The notes under the pieces: model-generated
Seen by the model: only the letters and a program-made list of their open reading frames with translations
What the model was told of the DNA's origin: nothing
The model's database searches: none
Assembly: GCA_003455945.1 (NCBI GenBank)
Contig: DMPQ01000039.1
Span: 17,745 to 23,298 of the forward strand
Direction: 5' to 3'
From: Planctomycetaceae bacterium
Lineage (GTDB): Bacteria; Planctomycetota; Planctomycetia; Pirellulales; Pirellulaceae
Length of the DNA stretch: 5,554 nucleotides
Shown: piece after piece, positions 1-5,533 of the stretch
Layout of the letters: each line of letters begins with the position of its first letter
Numbering within the stretch: the first letter of the stretch is position 1
Made by a program: the position numbers and the translations under genes

Positions 1-25
1 ACCGAATGAGGCGTCGGAGCAACAT
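1..25 (-). CDS. Possible 5' end of a divergent gene leaving the window
   Basis: On the minus strand an ATG at 25-23 is followed by eight open codons reading MLLRRLIR before the window ends. A purine-rich GAGGGGGGC run precedes it directly. A second in-frame ATG at 37-35 is an alternative start. A basic, hydrophobic beginning would suit a secreted or membrane protein, but eight codons are too few to judge and the frame could be chance. No promoter is recognisable upstream. Confidence 0.2.
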
Positions 26-79
26 CGCCCCCCTCATGAGTTCCCGATACGACCGCTCCGCTCGCACGCTTCCTTGCCG

Positions 80-116
80 AAAGTTCGGGGAAAGCTTCGG
101 GGCGAGCTAAAGTTCG
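80..116 (+). repeat. Short AAAGTTCG-type direct repeats
   Basis: AAAGTTCG occurs exactly at 80-87 and 109-116, with a near copy AAAGCTTCG at 91-99. The first copy lies inside a small palindrome, CCGAA-AG-TTCGG (77-88). The group sits between the possible leftward gene and the gene at 265, where a regulator could bind. The units are short, so chance is a serious alternative. Function is inferred only from position. Confidence 0.3.
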
Positions 117-158
117 ACTGAAGACATCGAGAGACCGCGAATTCGGGCCGTTCGTTTC

Positions 159-186
159 GTCGACCGCTCGGTCGACTGCCGAGCGG
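159..186 (+). promoter_or_regulatory. Two overlapping, mutually exclusive hairpins
   Basis: GTCGACC (159-165) and GGTCGAC (170-176) form a perfect 7-bp stem with a 4-base loop. CCGCTCGG (164-171) and CCGAGCGG (179-186) form a perfect 8-bp stem with a 7-base loop. The two stems share 164-171, so only one can form in a given transcript. The element ends 78 bases before the ATG at 265. No T-run follows, so it does not look like a simple intrinsic terminator. It could be a 5' leader structure or an operator dyad; coincidence in GC-rich DNA is possible. Confidence 0.35.
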
Positions 187-264
187 GGGCCGATTCGGAC
201 CCGTGATTTCGACTCCGTTTCCCTCCACCCTGATCGACCACCTCGACTCCGACCGGAAACGACC

Positions 265-603
265 ATGAACTGCTCCGAGCTTGCCGACCGGATCGCCGGC
301 CTCCAGCCCGACGCTCGTCCGCGCGACGTGGCGCGCCTGTGCCTGCTTCTGGCGAACGCGGTCGATTCGCTCGACCGTCTCGAGAACGAGGACCTGCTCG
401 CGCAGACGTGGCAGGAGATGGGTTGGCGCCTGCAGGCGGCGACCGATCAGCATGCCGCGATGACCGAGGAACTCGAGACGTTGGCGCGCAGCGATCCGCG
501 GCAGTTCACGCCCGATCAGATCTGGGTCCTGATCCGCGCGATCAAGGTGCAGAGTCAGATCCTGCGGCTCTACGTCGGCGAGCCGTGCCCGATCGTCAGC
601 TGA
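265..603 (+). CDS. Hypothetical protein, 112 aa, helical
   Basis: I do not recognise this protein. It has no signal peptide, membrane segment, cysteine cluster or known catalytic motif and should be a small cytoplasmic, mostly helical protein. Residues 20-75 are leucine- and acid-rich (LCLLLANAVDSLDRLENEDLL), as in amphipathic helices that mediate protein contact. The C-terminal third, around FTPDQIWVLIRAIKVQSQIL (81-100), is more varied in composition and looks like the constrained core. Codons favour G or C at third positions, as in the neighbouring genes, which supports real coding. The ATG at 265 has only a weak GGA upstream (256-258); no better in-frame start is evident. It precedes the methionine aminopeptidase gene on the same strand by 113 bases, so cotranscription is possible but nothing ties the functions together. 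Confidence 0.65.
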   Translation: MNCSELADRIAGLQPDARPRDVARLCLLLANAVDSLDRLENEDLLAQTWQEMGWRLQAATDQHAAMTEELETLARSDPRQFTPDQIWVLIRAIKVQSQILRLYVGEPCPIVS

Positions 604-655
604 GCGACGGTCCCCGGTTGCCGCGCCGACCGACGGGCGATCAACTGAGGTCCGA

Positions 656-679
656 GACGATCGCCGAGGGGTGATCGTC
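656..679 (+). promoter_or_regulatory. Inverted repeat between the 112-aa gene and map
   Basis: GACGATC (656-662) and GATCGTC (673-679) form a perfect 7-bp stem with a 10-base loop. The sequence CGATCGCCGA overlaps its left arm (658-667) and recurs at 697-706, just before the map start. No T-run follows, so termination would be weak. An operator or a leader hairpin for the downstream gene is equally possible. No -35/-10 pair stands out in 604-716. Confidence 0.3.
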
Positions 680-716
680 CGTTCGCTCGACCCTTCCGAT
701 CGCCGAACCGACCACC

Positions 717-1508
717 ATGCGCTTTCTCCGATCGGCGCGCGAGATCGCGGCCATGCGCCGCGCAGGACTCGTCGTCTGGCAGGCTCATCAGGCCGCCGCC
801 GCTCTGATTCGACCCGGAGTCACGACGGCGGAACTCGATCGAGCCGTCGCCGAAGTCTTCGAGAAGGTCGGGGCGGAGCCGCTGTTTCTCGGCTACCCCG
901 GTCCGACTCCGTTCCCCGCCGTCACCTGCATCAGCGTCAACGAGCAGGTGGTGCACGGCATCCCGTCCGATCGCCCGCTGCGCGACGGCGACATCGTCAG
1001 CCTGGATACCGGCTGTCGGTTCGAGGGGTGGTGCGGTGACGCCGCCTACACCTACGCGGTCGGTCATGTGCCGCTCGAAGAGGAACGCCTGCTCGAGGTG
1101 ACTCGCGGCGTGCTCGACCTGGCGATTCGACTGCTCGAAGAAAAGTCGCGGTGGAGTCAGGTCGCCCGCGAGATGCAGGCGTTCGTCGAAGGGGCCGGGT
1201 TCGCCGTGATCCGCGACTTCGTCGGCCACGCGATCGGTCGCGAGATGCACGAGCAGCCGCAGGTCCCGAACTACTACGATCCGTCGTGGGCCCGCACGCA
1301 GGACTTCGAACTCCGCCCCGGCTTGGTGCTGGCGATCGAGCCGATGGTGGCGATGGGAACGCATCAGGTGAAGGAGTTGGCCGACGGTTGGACTCAGGTC
1401 ACCGCCGACGGTCGTCCTGCCGCTCACTTCGAACACACCGTCGCGCTCACGTCCGACGGAGCGAGAATCCTGACCTGCGCTCCGCAGGACGGCGAAGCGA
1501 CGTTCTGA
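717..1508 (+). CDS. map: Methionine aminopeptidase, type I
   Basis: Removes the N-terminal methionine from nascent proteins in the cytoplasm, using a two-metal site in the pita-bread (M24) fold. All expected residues are visible over 263 aa, the usual length for a type Ia bacterial enzyme. They are His80 in VVHGIP, metal ligands Asp97 (SLDTG) and Asp108 (WCGDAA), His171 (VGHAIG), Glu208 (AIEPM) and Glu239 (HFEHT), plus His178 in MHEQPQV. There is no N-terminal zinc-finger extension. The start at 717 fits the family's usual beginning (RSAREIAAMRRAG), although no clear ribosome binding site precedes it. One oddity is GHAIG where most members have GHGIG, with valine instead of cysteine before it. 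The gene is not in the common secY-adk-map ribosomal cluster, so it may be an extra copy; planctomycetes often carry several (recalled, not checked). Confidence 0.95.
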   Translation: MRFLRSAREIAAMRRAGLVVWQAHQAAAALIRPGVTTAELDRAVAEVFEKVGAEPLFLGYPGPTPFPAVTCISVNEQVVHGIPSDRPLRDGDIVSLDTGCRFEGWCGDAAYTYAVGHVPLEEERLLEVTRGVLDLAIRLLEEKSRWSQVAREMQAFVEGAGFAVIRDFVGHAIGREMHEQPQVPNYYDPSWARTQDFELRPGLVLAIEPMVAMGTHQVKELADGWTQVTADGRPAAHFEHTVALTSDGARILTCAPQDGEATF

Positions 1509-1518
1509 CGCAGGGCGT

Positions 1519-1545
1519 CCTTCGGAAAACGGCGTCGTCCGAGGG
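1519..1545. terminator. Possible bidirectional terminator hairpin
   Basis: CCTTCGGA (1519-1526) pairs with TCCGAGGG (1538-1545) as an 8-bp stem with one G-U wobble and an 11-base loop. It occupies the 46-base gap between the converging stop codons of map (1508) and the phosphoesterase gene (1555), where a shared terminator is expected. No clear T-run follows on either strand, so the call rests mainly on position. Confidence 0.35.
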
Positions 1546-1554
1546 CAGTGCCGA

Positions 1555-2916
1555 CTAGCCGCGCCGCAGCGTCAGCTTCGTGATCTCCGGAGAACAGGCC
1601 AGACGAATCGGATGCGTTCCGGCGACTCCGCGCGACACGTGCATCCGAGTCGGACCGACTCGGAACTCGCCGCTCGCGAACTTCGGTCCGTAATGACTGG
1701 GGGAGACGATCGGACCGATCAGCGGCACCCGGATCTGACCGCCGTGCGTATGGCCGGCCAGAACCAGATCGAACCCGTGCTCGATCGCGAAGTCGACCTG
1801 ATCGGGAGCGTGACTGAGCAGGATCCGATACTCGTCGTCTCGAACCGGTCGCCGCTCCAGCCGCTCGGCCCCCCGATACCACGGCAGCTCGTTGCCGCTC
1901 CAGACGAGACGCGACGCGCCTCGCTGCCGCTCCAGACGTTTCCCGGCGACGTCGATCCAGCCGGCCGCCGACATCCGTCCGCGAATCTCGCGATCGTCGG
2001 CGATCCGCTTGTCGTGGTTTCCGAGCACGAACAGGCGATCCTCGCGCGCCCGCCACGACGCGAAGATCGGTCCGATCCAGTCGAGACAATGCGCGCGGTC
2101 GACGATGTCGCCGGCGAGCACGACGACGTCCGGATCGAGCGGCGCCGCAAGCTCCGCGATCCGTTCGTAGAACGCGCGCGTCATCCGTCCGGTCAGATGA
2201 AAGTCCGAGACATGGACGATCGAAAGGCCATCGAACGCCGCCGGCAATCGCGCTGATCGCAGCTCCTTGCGATTCACCTCGATCTCGAGCAGCTGATTCA
2301 GCGGCAACGCCGCGACCGCGCGCGTCAGCGCATCGCCGCACCAATGCGCGATCGGTCTCGCCGGGAACGAGAGCGCTTCGGCCGACGATGATGGCGACAC
2401 GGTCCCCTCACCGCGCACGGCTTCTTCGCTCGGACCCTGGTCGAGGCTCCCGAGCGATCGCGTCCGCCCCGAGACCGCATCGTGCCGCTGCCGCTCGCCG
2501 ATCCGGAACTCGGCCGGACGCCGCAGCGCGACGATCCACCAGAGACGACGGACGAGCGCCGCCAGCGCCGCGATGAAGCAGAGCGGACGATACAGTCGCG
2601 CAAAGGCGAGGACCGGCGGCGAAAGGACGAAGGCGGGGAGGTCGATGCCGATCGCCGACGGAACGGCGGGAAGGCCGAGGAAGGTCGTGGGAATCGAGGC
2701 GCTCGCGGATGCGACTCGCTCGGGGGCCCAGCGAGCCAGGTCGCTGGCGAGGACCGTGAGCCCGATCCCTGCGACCAGCAGATAGATGATCCGCTCGCCC
2801 AGCTTCTTGGTCCAACGCGGAATCGCGGTGGCATGCATCCGATTGAAGATCGCGACCCAGACGACCAGATGGCCGATCGCGACGATCGCTTCCGCCACGG
2901 GCGAGTCGAACCCCAT
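1555..2916 (-). CDS. Membrane-anchored metallophosphoesterase (YkuE-like)
   Basis: A 453-aa protein whose C-terminal half is a calcineurin-like metallophosphoesterase domain (about 229-430). The full set of motifs is present: HVSDFHL (Asp238, His240), AGDIVD (Asp270), GNHD (Asn300, His301), LSHAPD (His369) and GHTHGG (His389, His391). These bind two metal ions in the family and catalyse phosphoester hydrolysis. The N-terminal part has hydrophobic segments near 7-25, 43-60 and 111-130, then a polar, charged linker (about 133-205), so the enzyme is probably tethered to the membrane. YkuE-type members are known or suspected to act on lipids or envelope phosphoesters; the substrate here cannot be read from sequence. 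The stop is TAG and the start ATG has only a weak GGA upstream. It lies 87 bases downstream of the GAF-receiver frame on the same strand and may share its transcript. The 133-205 stretch might contain poorly conserved sequence, but the frame is intact. Confidence 0.9.
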   Translation of the reverse strand: MGFDSPVAEAIVAIGHLVVWVAIFNRMHATAIPRWTKKLGERIIYLLVAGIGLTVLASDLARWAPERVASASASIPTTFLGLPAVPSAIGIDLPAFVLSPPVLAFARLYRPLCFIAALAALVRRLWWIVALRRPAEFRIGERQRHDAVSGRTRSLGSLDQGPSEEAVRGEGTVSPSSSAEALSFPARPIAHWCGDALTRAVAALPLNQLLEIEVNRKELRSARLPAAFDGLSIVHVSDFHLTGRMTRAFYERIAELAAPLDPDVVVLAGDIVDRAHCLDWIGPIFASWRAREDRLFVLGNHDKRIADDREIRGRMSAAGWIDVAGKRLERQRGASRLVWSGNELPWYRGAERLERRPVRDDEYRILLSHAPDQVDFAIEHGFDLVLAGHTHGGQIRVPLIGPIVSPSHYGPKFASGEFRVGPTRMHVSRGVAGTHPIRLACSPEITKLTLRRG

Positions 2917-3003
2917 CGTGATCCGTCACCGGTGGGAAGGAAAAAAGGGGTTCGTCCGAAGTCGCGAGGCTGCGCCGGAAAGCGATCGGAACTCGACGCC
3001 GCG
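2917..3003 (-). other. Spacer with T6 tract between signalling locus and phosphoesterase
   Basis: This 87-base gap separates two codirectional genes. On the minus strand it contains a run of six T (2946-2941), preceded only by a weak TTCG-GA-CGAA hairpin. That is poor support for a terminator. No promoter pair is clear either, so readthrough into the phosphoesterase gene is plausible. Confidence 0.3.
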
Positions 3004-4107
3004 TTACGCGCCGGCCGGCTGAGTCTGGCCGATCACCTTCTCGACCGTCTCGAGCAACTGCTCCAGGCGGAACGGCTTGTAGAGAATCGCGTAGGCCGGC
3101 AGCCCCGCCTGTCGCGCCTTGACGATCGAATGACCGGGATCCCAACCGAAGCCGGTCATCAGCACGATCGGCGGCTGTTCCATCAGCTCCTTCAGCCGGA
3201 GCATCAGCTGATAGCCCGAGAAATCGGGGAGACGGATGTCGGCGATCACCGCATCGTACGGCTGATCCGAACAGTTTCGGACCATCAGCACCGCTTCGGC
3301 TCCCTCATGAGCCGTCTCGACGACGCAGCCGTAGCGCTCGAGGAGCTGGTGAGCGTCGTCGCGCACGGCGCGGTCGGCATCGACCACCAGGATGCGACGA
3401 TTGACCAGCAGCGGTCGCACCTCAGGCTCGTCCGACAACGGGATCGCCTTGGCCGGAGCCATCTCGCGACCGACCTGCTGGATCACCTGCTTGATGTCCC
3501 GCGCGTGCCGCAGGACCGACTGCAGCCGCCGGACGACCGCCGGATCGTGACCGATGTAGTGCTCGATCACGTTGACCGTGTCGTTCAGGATCTCGTCGAT
3601 CGGCGAGGCGACCGCCGCATGGATCGCGTCGACGCTCCGCTTGGCGGTGTTGGCCTGCTGAGCGATCAGCAGTTCGAGCGTATTGAGAGCGAGCGCCAGA
3701 TCGCGTGCGAACTGCTCGACCAGCTGCAGATCGGCATCGGTGAACGCGCTGTTCTCGGGACTCTCGACGTTGAACGTTCCGATCACCTCGTCGTTGAGCA
3801 CCAGCGGGACGGTCAGCGAGCTGCGAGCCCCCTGCAGTCCGTCCAGATAGAGCGGATCGCGCGTCGTGTCCTCGCACAGATAGCTCTTGGCGGTCGCCGC
3901 GACGAAGCCGGTCACGCCGTTCCCGTGCGCCTCGGCGTACAGGGTGCGTCGAGCCGCTTCGAGGTCGATCCCTTCGGCCAGGAGCGGTTCGAGTCGATTG
4001 GTCGCGTGATCGAGCAACCGGATCTCGACGACGTTGTAGTTCAGCAGGTCCTGCGTGTAGTGCAGGATGTTGTTCTTGAGCAACTCGACCCGCTCGTCGA
4101 CCGTCAT
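3004..4107 (-). CDS. GAF domain / degenerate DHp / response-regulator receiver protein
   Basis: A 367-aa cytoplasmic signalling protein, or the C-terminal part of a longer one. Residues 8-150 form a GAF domain (VVEIRLLD, GVTGFVA, LTVPLVLNDEVIGTFNVES), which binds small ligands or mediates dimerisation. Residues 155-215 are two helices that resemble a histidine-kinase dimerisation domain. The expected phospho-histidine is missing: the proline of SPI aligns with the usual TPL, but the only nearby histidine (His163) is one residue out of register. No ATPase domain follows. Residues 238-358 are a complete receiver domain: Asp243 and Asp245 acidic pair, Asp290 phospho-acceptor (VIADIRLPD), Thr318 and Lys344 (YKPF). 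The protein therefore probably receives phosphate from a separate kinase. The ATG at 4107 has no ribosome binding site and begins seven codons after an in-frame TAG, so it may not be a natural start. The stop is TAA. Confidence 0.88.
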   Translation of the reverse strand: MTVDERVELLKNNILHYTQDLLNYNVVEIRLLDHATNRLEPLLAEGIDLEAARRTLYAEAHGNGVTGFVAATAKSYLCEDTTRDPLYLDGLQGARSSLTVPLVLNDEVIGTFNVESPENSAFTDADLQLVEQFARDLALALNTLELLIAQQANTAKRSVDAIHAAVASPIDEILNDTVNVIEHYIGHDPAVVRRLQSVLRHARDIKQVIQQVGREMAPAKAIPLSDEPEVRPLLVNRRILVVDADRAVRDDAHQLLERYGCVVETAHEGAEAVLMVRNCSDQPYDAVIADIRLPDFSGYQLMLRLKELMEQPPIVLMTGFGWDPGHSIVKARQAGLPAYAILYKPFRLEQLLETVEKVIGQTQPAGA

Positions 4108-4125
4108 CTCGGAGAGATCGGTCGG

Positions 4126-4749
4126 CTACAGATCGGCCAGCTGCCGCCCCGCTTCGCGAATCTGCCCCATCCGGAGCTGGTGAATCGTCTCGGCCGAAAC
4201 GTCGCGGAGCGCCACGACGAGTCGCCCGTTTTCGGCATCGTCCCCGGGAAATCGGGAAGCGCGGAGCTGAAAGTAACGCGACTGGTCACCCGAGCGGATG
4301 ATGGTCGTCGCCGCGCGACCGGTTCGACGCGCCTGGATGAAGGGACAAAAATCAGGCCCCAGGATGTCTGCACCTCCCAGGGCCTTGTAGAAGCCGATCC
4401 CATCGATCGCCACCGAGCTGATCGCCCATTGGCGGAACTGGGAGTTTGCCCAGACGATGTCGTTGTCCCCGTCGACCAGGACGACGCCGTCGGCGATCCC
4501 CGCCAGCACTTTCTCGGCCCGAGCCGCATCGTCGACCGGCGAGGCTTCGGGAGCGGTGCGCGAAGCGACTCGTTTCGAGCGCGAGGGGGCTTCGACGATC
4601 GCGACGAAGTCCTGCTCGGACCGCAGCTGCTCGGCGATCCGAGCGTCGGCGGCAAAGACGACCGAGCCGCGTTCCGCGAGCGATTCGAGCAGCAACGCGT
4701 CGAAATCCTCACGGGCGCCGACACACAGGATCTGCGGCAAGGTGGACAC
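4126..4749 (-). CDS. PAS-domain protein with degenerate N-terminal receiver (upstream half of signalling gene)
   Basis: From GTG 4749 this encodes 207 aa ending at TAG 4128-4126. Residues 4-55 (LPQILCVGAREDF ... VAIVEAP) follow the first strands and helices of a receiver domain but lack the acidic pair and phospho-acceptor, so this looks like a degenerate receiver remnant. Residues 77-187 form a PAS sensor domain (KVLAGIADGVVLVDGDNDIV, WANSQFRQW, ending VALRDVSAE), followed by a charged linker helix (HQLRMGQIREAGRQLADL). The GTG start is chosen because AAGGAG lies six bases upstream, preceded by a well-formed promoter. An open frame continues up to an ATG at 5172 (348 aa), and intermediate ATGs exist at 4857 and 4806. 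The added residues are low-complexity, Arg/Ser-rich, and overlap the promoter and ribosome binding site. The 5172 start remains an alternative. The frame continues exactly into the GAF-receiver reading frame after the TAG. Confidence 0.75.
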   Translation of the reverse strand: MSTLPQILCVGAREDFDALLLESLAERGSVVFAADARIAEQLRSEQDFVAIVEAPSRSKRVASRTAPEASPVDDAARAEKVLAGIADGVVLVDGDNDIVWANSQFRQWAISSVAIDGIGFYKALGGADILGPDFCPFIQARRTGRAATTIIRSGDQSRYFQLRASRFPGDDAENGRLVVALRDVSAETIHQLRMGQIREAGRQLADL

Positions 4750-4755
4750 GCCCGA

Positions 4756-4761
4756 CTCCTT
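4756..4761 (-). promoter_or_regulatory. Ribosome binding site fixing the GTG start at 4749
   Basis: AAGGAG on the minus strand, six bases before GTG 4749. It is the strongest Shine-Dalgarno sequence in the window and decides the start of the PAS-domain gene over the upstream ATG candidates. Confidence 0.75.
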
Positions 4762-4788
4762 AGCTTGCCCCGCGAATTCTTCTCCAGG

Positions 4789-4817
4789 AGTATAAGTTTC
4801 CCCCATACTCCCAACAA
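4789..4817 (-). promoter_or_regulatory. Sigma-70-type promoter of the signalling locus
   Basis: On the minus strand TTGTTG (4817-4812) is followed by a 17-base spacer and TATACT (4794-4789). This matches four of six consensus bases in the -35 box and five of six in the -10 box, at ideal spacing. It lies in the most A/T-rich patch nearby. Initiation would be near 4782, giving a leader of about 33 bases before GTG 4749. The arrangement of promoter, leader, ribosome binding site and start is coherent, but transcription has not been shown. Confidence 0.65.
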
Positions 4818-4835
4818 GACGCGTCGAGGCGATCG

Positions 4836-4873
4836 TCACCGCTTCGCCGACCGGCATCACCGGATGATCACCG
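4836..4873 (-). repeat. Three phased CGGTGA boxes upstream of the promoter
   Basis: Minus-strand CGGTGA occurs at 4873-4868, 4862-4857 and 4841-4836, extended as CGGTGAT, CGGTGAT and CGGTGAC. The copies are 11 and 21 bases apart, one and two helical turns, so they face the same side of the DNA. The last ends 18 bases before the -35 box. This is the usual geometry for activator sites; the bound protein is unknown and chance occurrence of a 6-mer cannot be excluded. Confidence 0.4.
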
Positions 4874-5272
4874 TTTCGGGCCGCGTTCGGCGCCCCCTCG
4901 CGCGTCGCACGCGAAAGGTGCGAGAGCGTGGGTGCGGCAACGGCGACACTTCGGTTGTTCGTCTCGACCGCGGTGTCTCTTGAAACGGTCGACGAGGTTT
5001 TCGGTCGCGCCCCGACCTCTCGGGTCCCGAGTCGTTCGCGGAGTGTCTCGCGGCGCGGAACGATCGAGCGCACGTCGCCGACACGAGCGACGATCAGCGA
5101 GTCGAGCGAGCGCCCCGCTTCGCCTCTCGATTTCCGAGCGGCTTCGCCCGATACTTCCCCCGTGTCCGACATTCCGAGTTCCGACCGCTCGATCGGCAGC
5201 GCCCCCTAGGGCTGCCGCAGCCGGTCGCGGTCCCCTCACCTGCCGCTTGCATCTCGATCGACTGGAGTCCCC
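4874..5272. other. Region without a convincing gene
   Basis: Open frames exist on both strands, including the upstream extension of the PAS gene (to 5172), but their translations are Arg/Ser/Ala-rich, lack recognisable domains and have no good ribosome binding site. I see no tRNA, mobile element or clear promoter for the gene at 5273. A hairpin near 5194-5217 is the only distinct structure. A divergent control region is the simplest reading. Confidence 0.5.
5194..5217 (+). promoter_or_regulatory. GC-rich hairpin upstream of the 86-aa gene
   Basis: CGGCAGC (5194-5200) and GCTGCCG (5211-5217) form a perfect 7-bp stem around the 10-base loop GCCCCCTAGG. It ends 55 bases before the ATG at 5273. 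No rightward gene lies upstream that would need termination and no T-run follows, so a 5' leader structure or a protein-binding dyad is more likely than a terminator. Confidence 0.35.
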
Positions 5273-5533
5273 ATGGCCGAACGGAGTCGTTACCAGGACA
5301 AGATCATCCGCAACTACTACCAGAACCGGGACGCGATCGGACTGCAGCGAACGCAGGAGTTGCTGACCGATCTGTATCTGGCCGAGGGGAAGAAGCGCGA
5401 GCAGGTCTGGAAGAACCTGGAATCGGCTCTCGCCAAGGCAGGGCTGCCGGAAGCGGAGATCGCTCATCTGCGCAAGCAGGACAAGCCCGAACTGGTCGCG
5501 AACGTCATCCAGCGCCTGTTCGACAAGGCCTAG
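5273..5533 (+). CDS. Conserved small hypothetical protein, 86 aa
   Basis: A short, charged, helical cytoplasmic protein with no signal peptide or membrane segment. Residues 5-20 (SRYQDKIIRNYYQNRD) open with a basic, tyrosine-rich segment. They are followed by amphipathic helices around 22-40 (LTDLYLAEGK) and 43-58 (QVWKNLESALAKAGL), and a C-terminal helix KPELVANVIQRLF (71-83). The pattern resembles small planctomycete proteins of unknown function that I recall with a similar NYY...DLYLAEGK...VWK...KPELVAN arrangement; this is from memory. GGAG at 5264-5267 lies five bases before the ATG, a good ribosome binding site, and third codon positions are strongly G/C. The stop is TAG. The gene is divergent from the signalling locus. 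The charged helices would suit nucleic-acid or protein binding, but no function is established. Confidence 0.85.
   Translation: MAERSRYQDKIIRNYYQNRDAIGLQRTQELLTDLYLAEGKKREQVWKNLESALAKAGLPEAEIAHLRKQDKPELVANVIQRLFDKA

Larger units (their letters stand above)
3004..4749 (-). other. Composite PAS-GAF-receiver reading frame interrupted by one TAG
   Basis: The PAS frame and the GAF-receiver frame are in the same phase; only TAG at 4128-4126 interrupts 582 codons. The six codons between TAG and the ATG at 4107 read PTDLSE and keep the local codon preference. The stop falls in the helical linker between PAS and GAF, a typical place for continuous signalling helices. The upstream part reads ...REAGRQLADL and the downstream part ...MTVDERVELLKNN, which I believe run together without a break in related planctomycete proteins (memory only). 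A single change from TCG (Ser) would create the TAG. A nonsense mutation, sequencing error, readthrough, or genuine two-protein split are all open. TAG is a normal stop for at least two other genes in this window, so wholesale recoding is unlikely. Confidence 0.7.

Noticed and set aside
570..1436. A 288-codon minus-strand frame opposite the methionine aminopeptidase gene
   Set aside because: It is the antisense of a gene with all catalytic residues, and its His/Asp/Arg-rich translation shows no recognisable fold.
1424..2344. A 306-codon minus-strand frame overlapping the phosphoesterase C-terminal domain
   Set aside because: It lies out of frame with the catalytic motifs and is dominated by Arg, Ser and Ala, a composition artefact.
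2941..2946. The T6 run (minus strand) as an intrinsic terminator of the signalling locus
   Set aside because: No stable stem precedes it; only a 4-bp stem with a 2-base loop could be found.
4126..4128. The TAG as evidence for a genome-wide reassigned amber codon
   Set aside because: The phosphoesterase gene and the 86-aa gene both end in TAG at sensible positions, so TAG works as a stop here.
2482..4983. A 833-codon open frame on the plus strand, antisense to the phosphoesterase N-terminus and the whole signalling locus
   Set aside because: The translation is Arg/Asp-rich with no domain, typical of the shadow of G/C-biased codons. The minus strand carries complete GAF, receiver and phosphoesterase motifs in the same interval.
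4932..5366. A 144-codon plus-strand frame overlapping the start of the 86-aa gene
   Set aside because: Arg/Ser/Ala-rich translation, no ribosome binding site, and it overlaps a better-supported gene in another frame.
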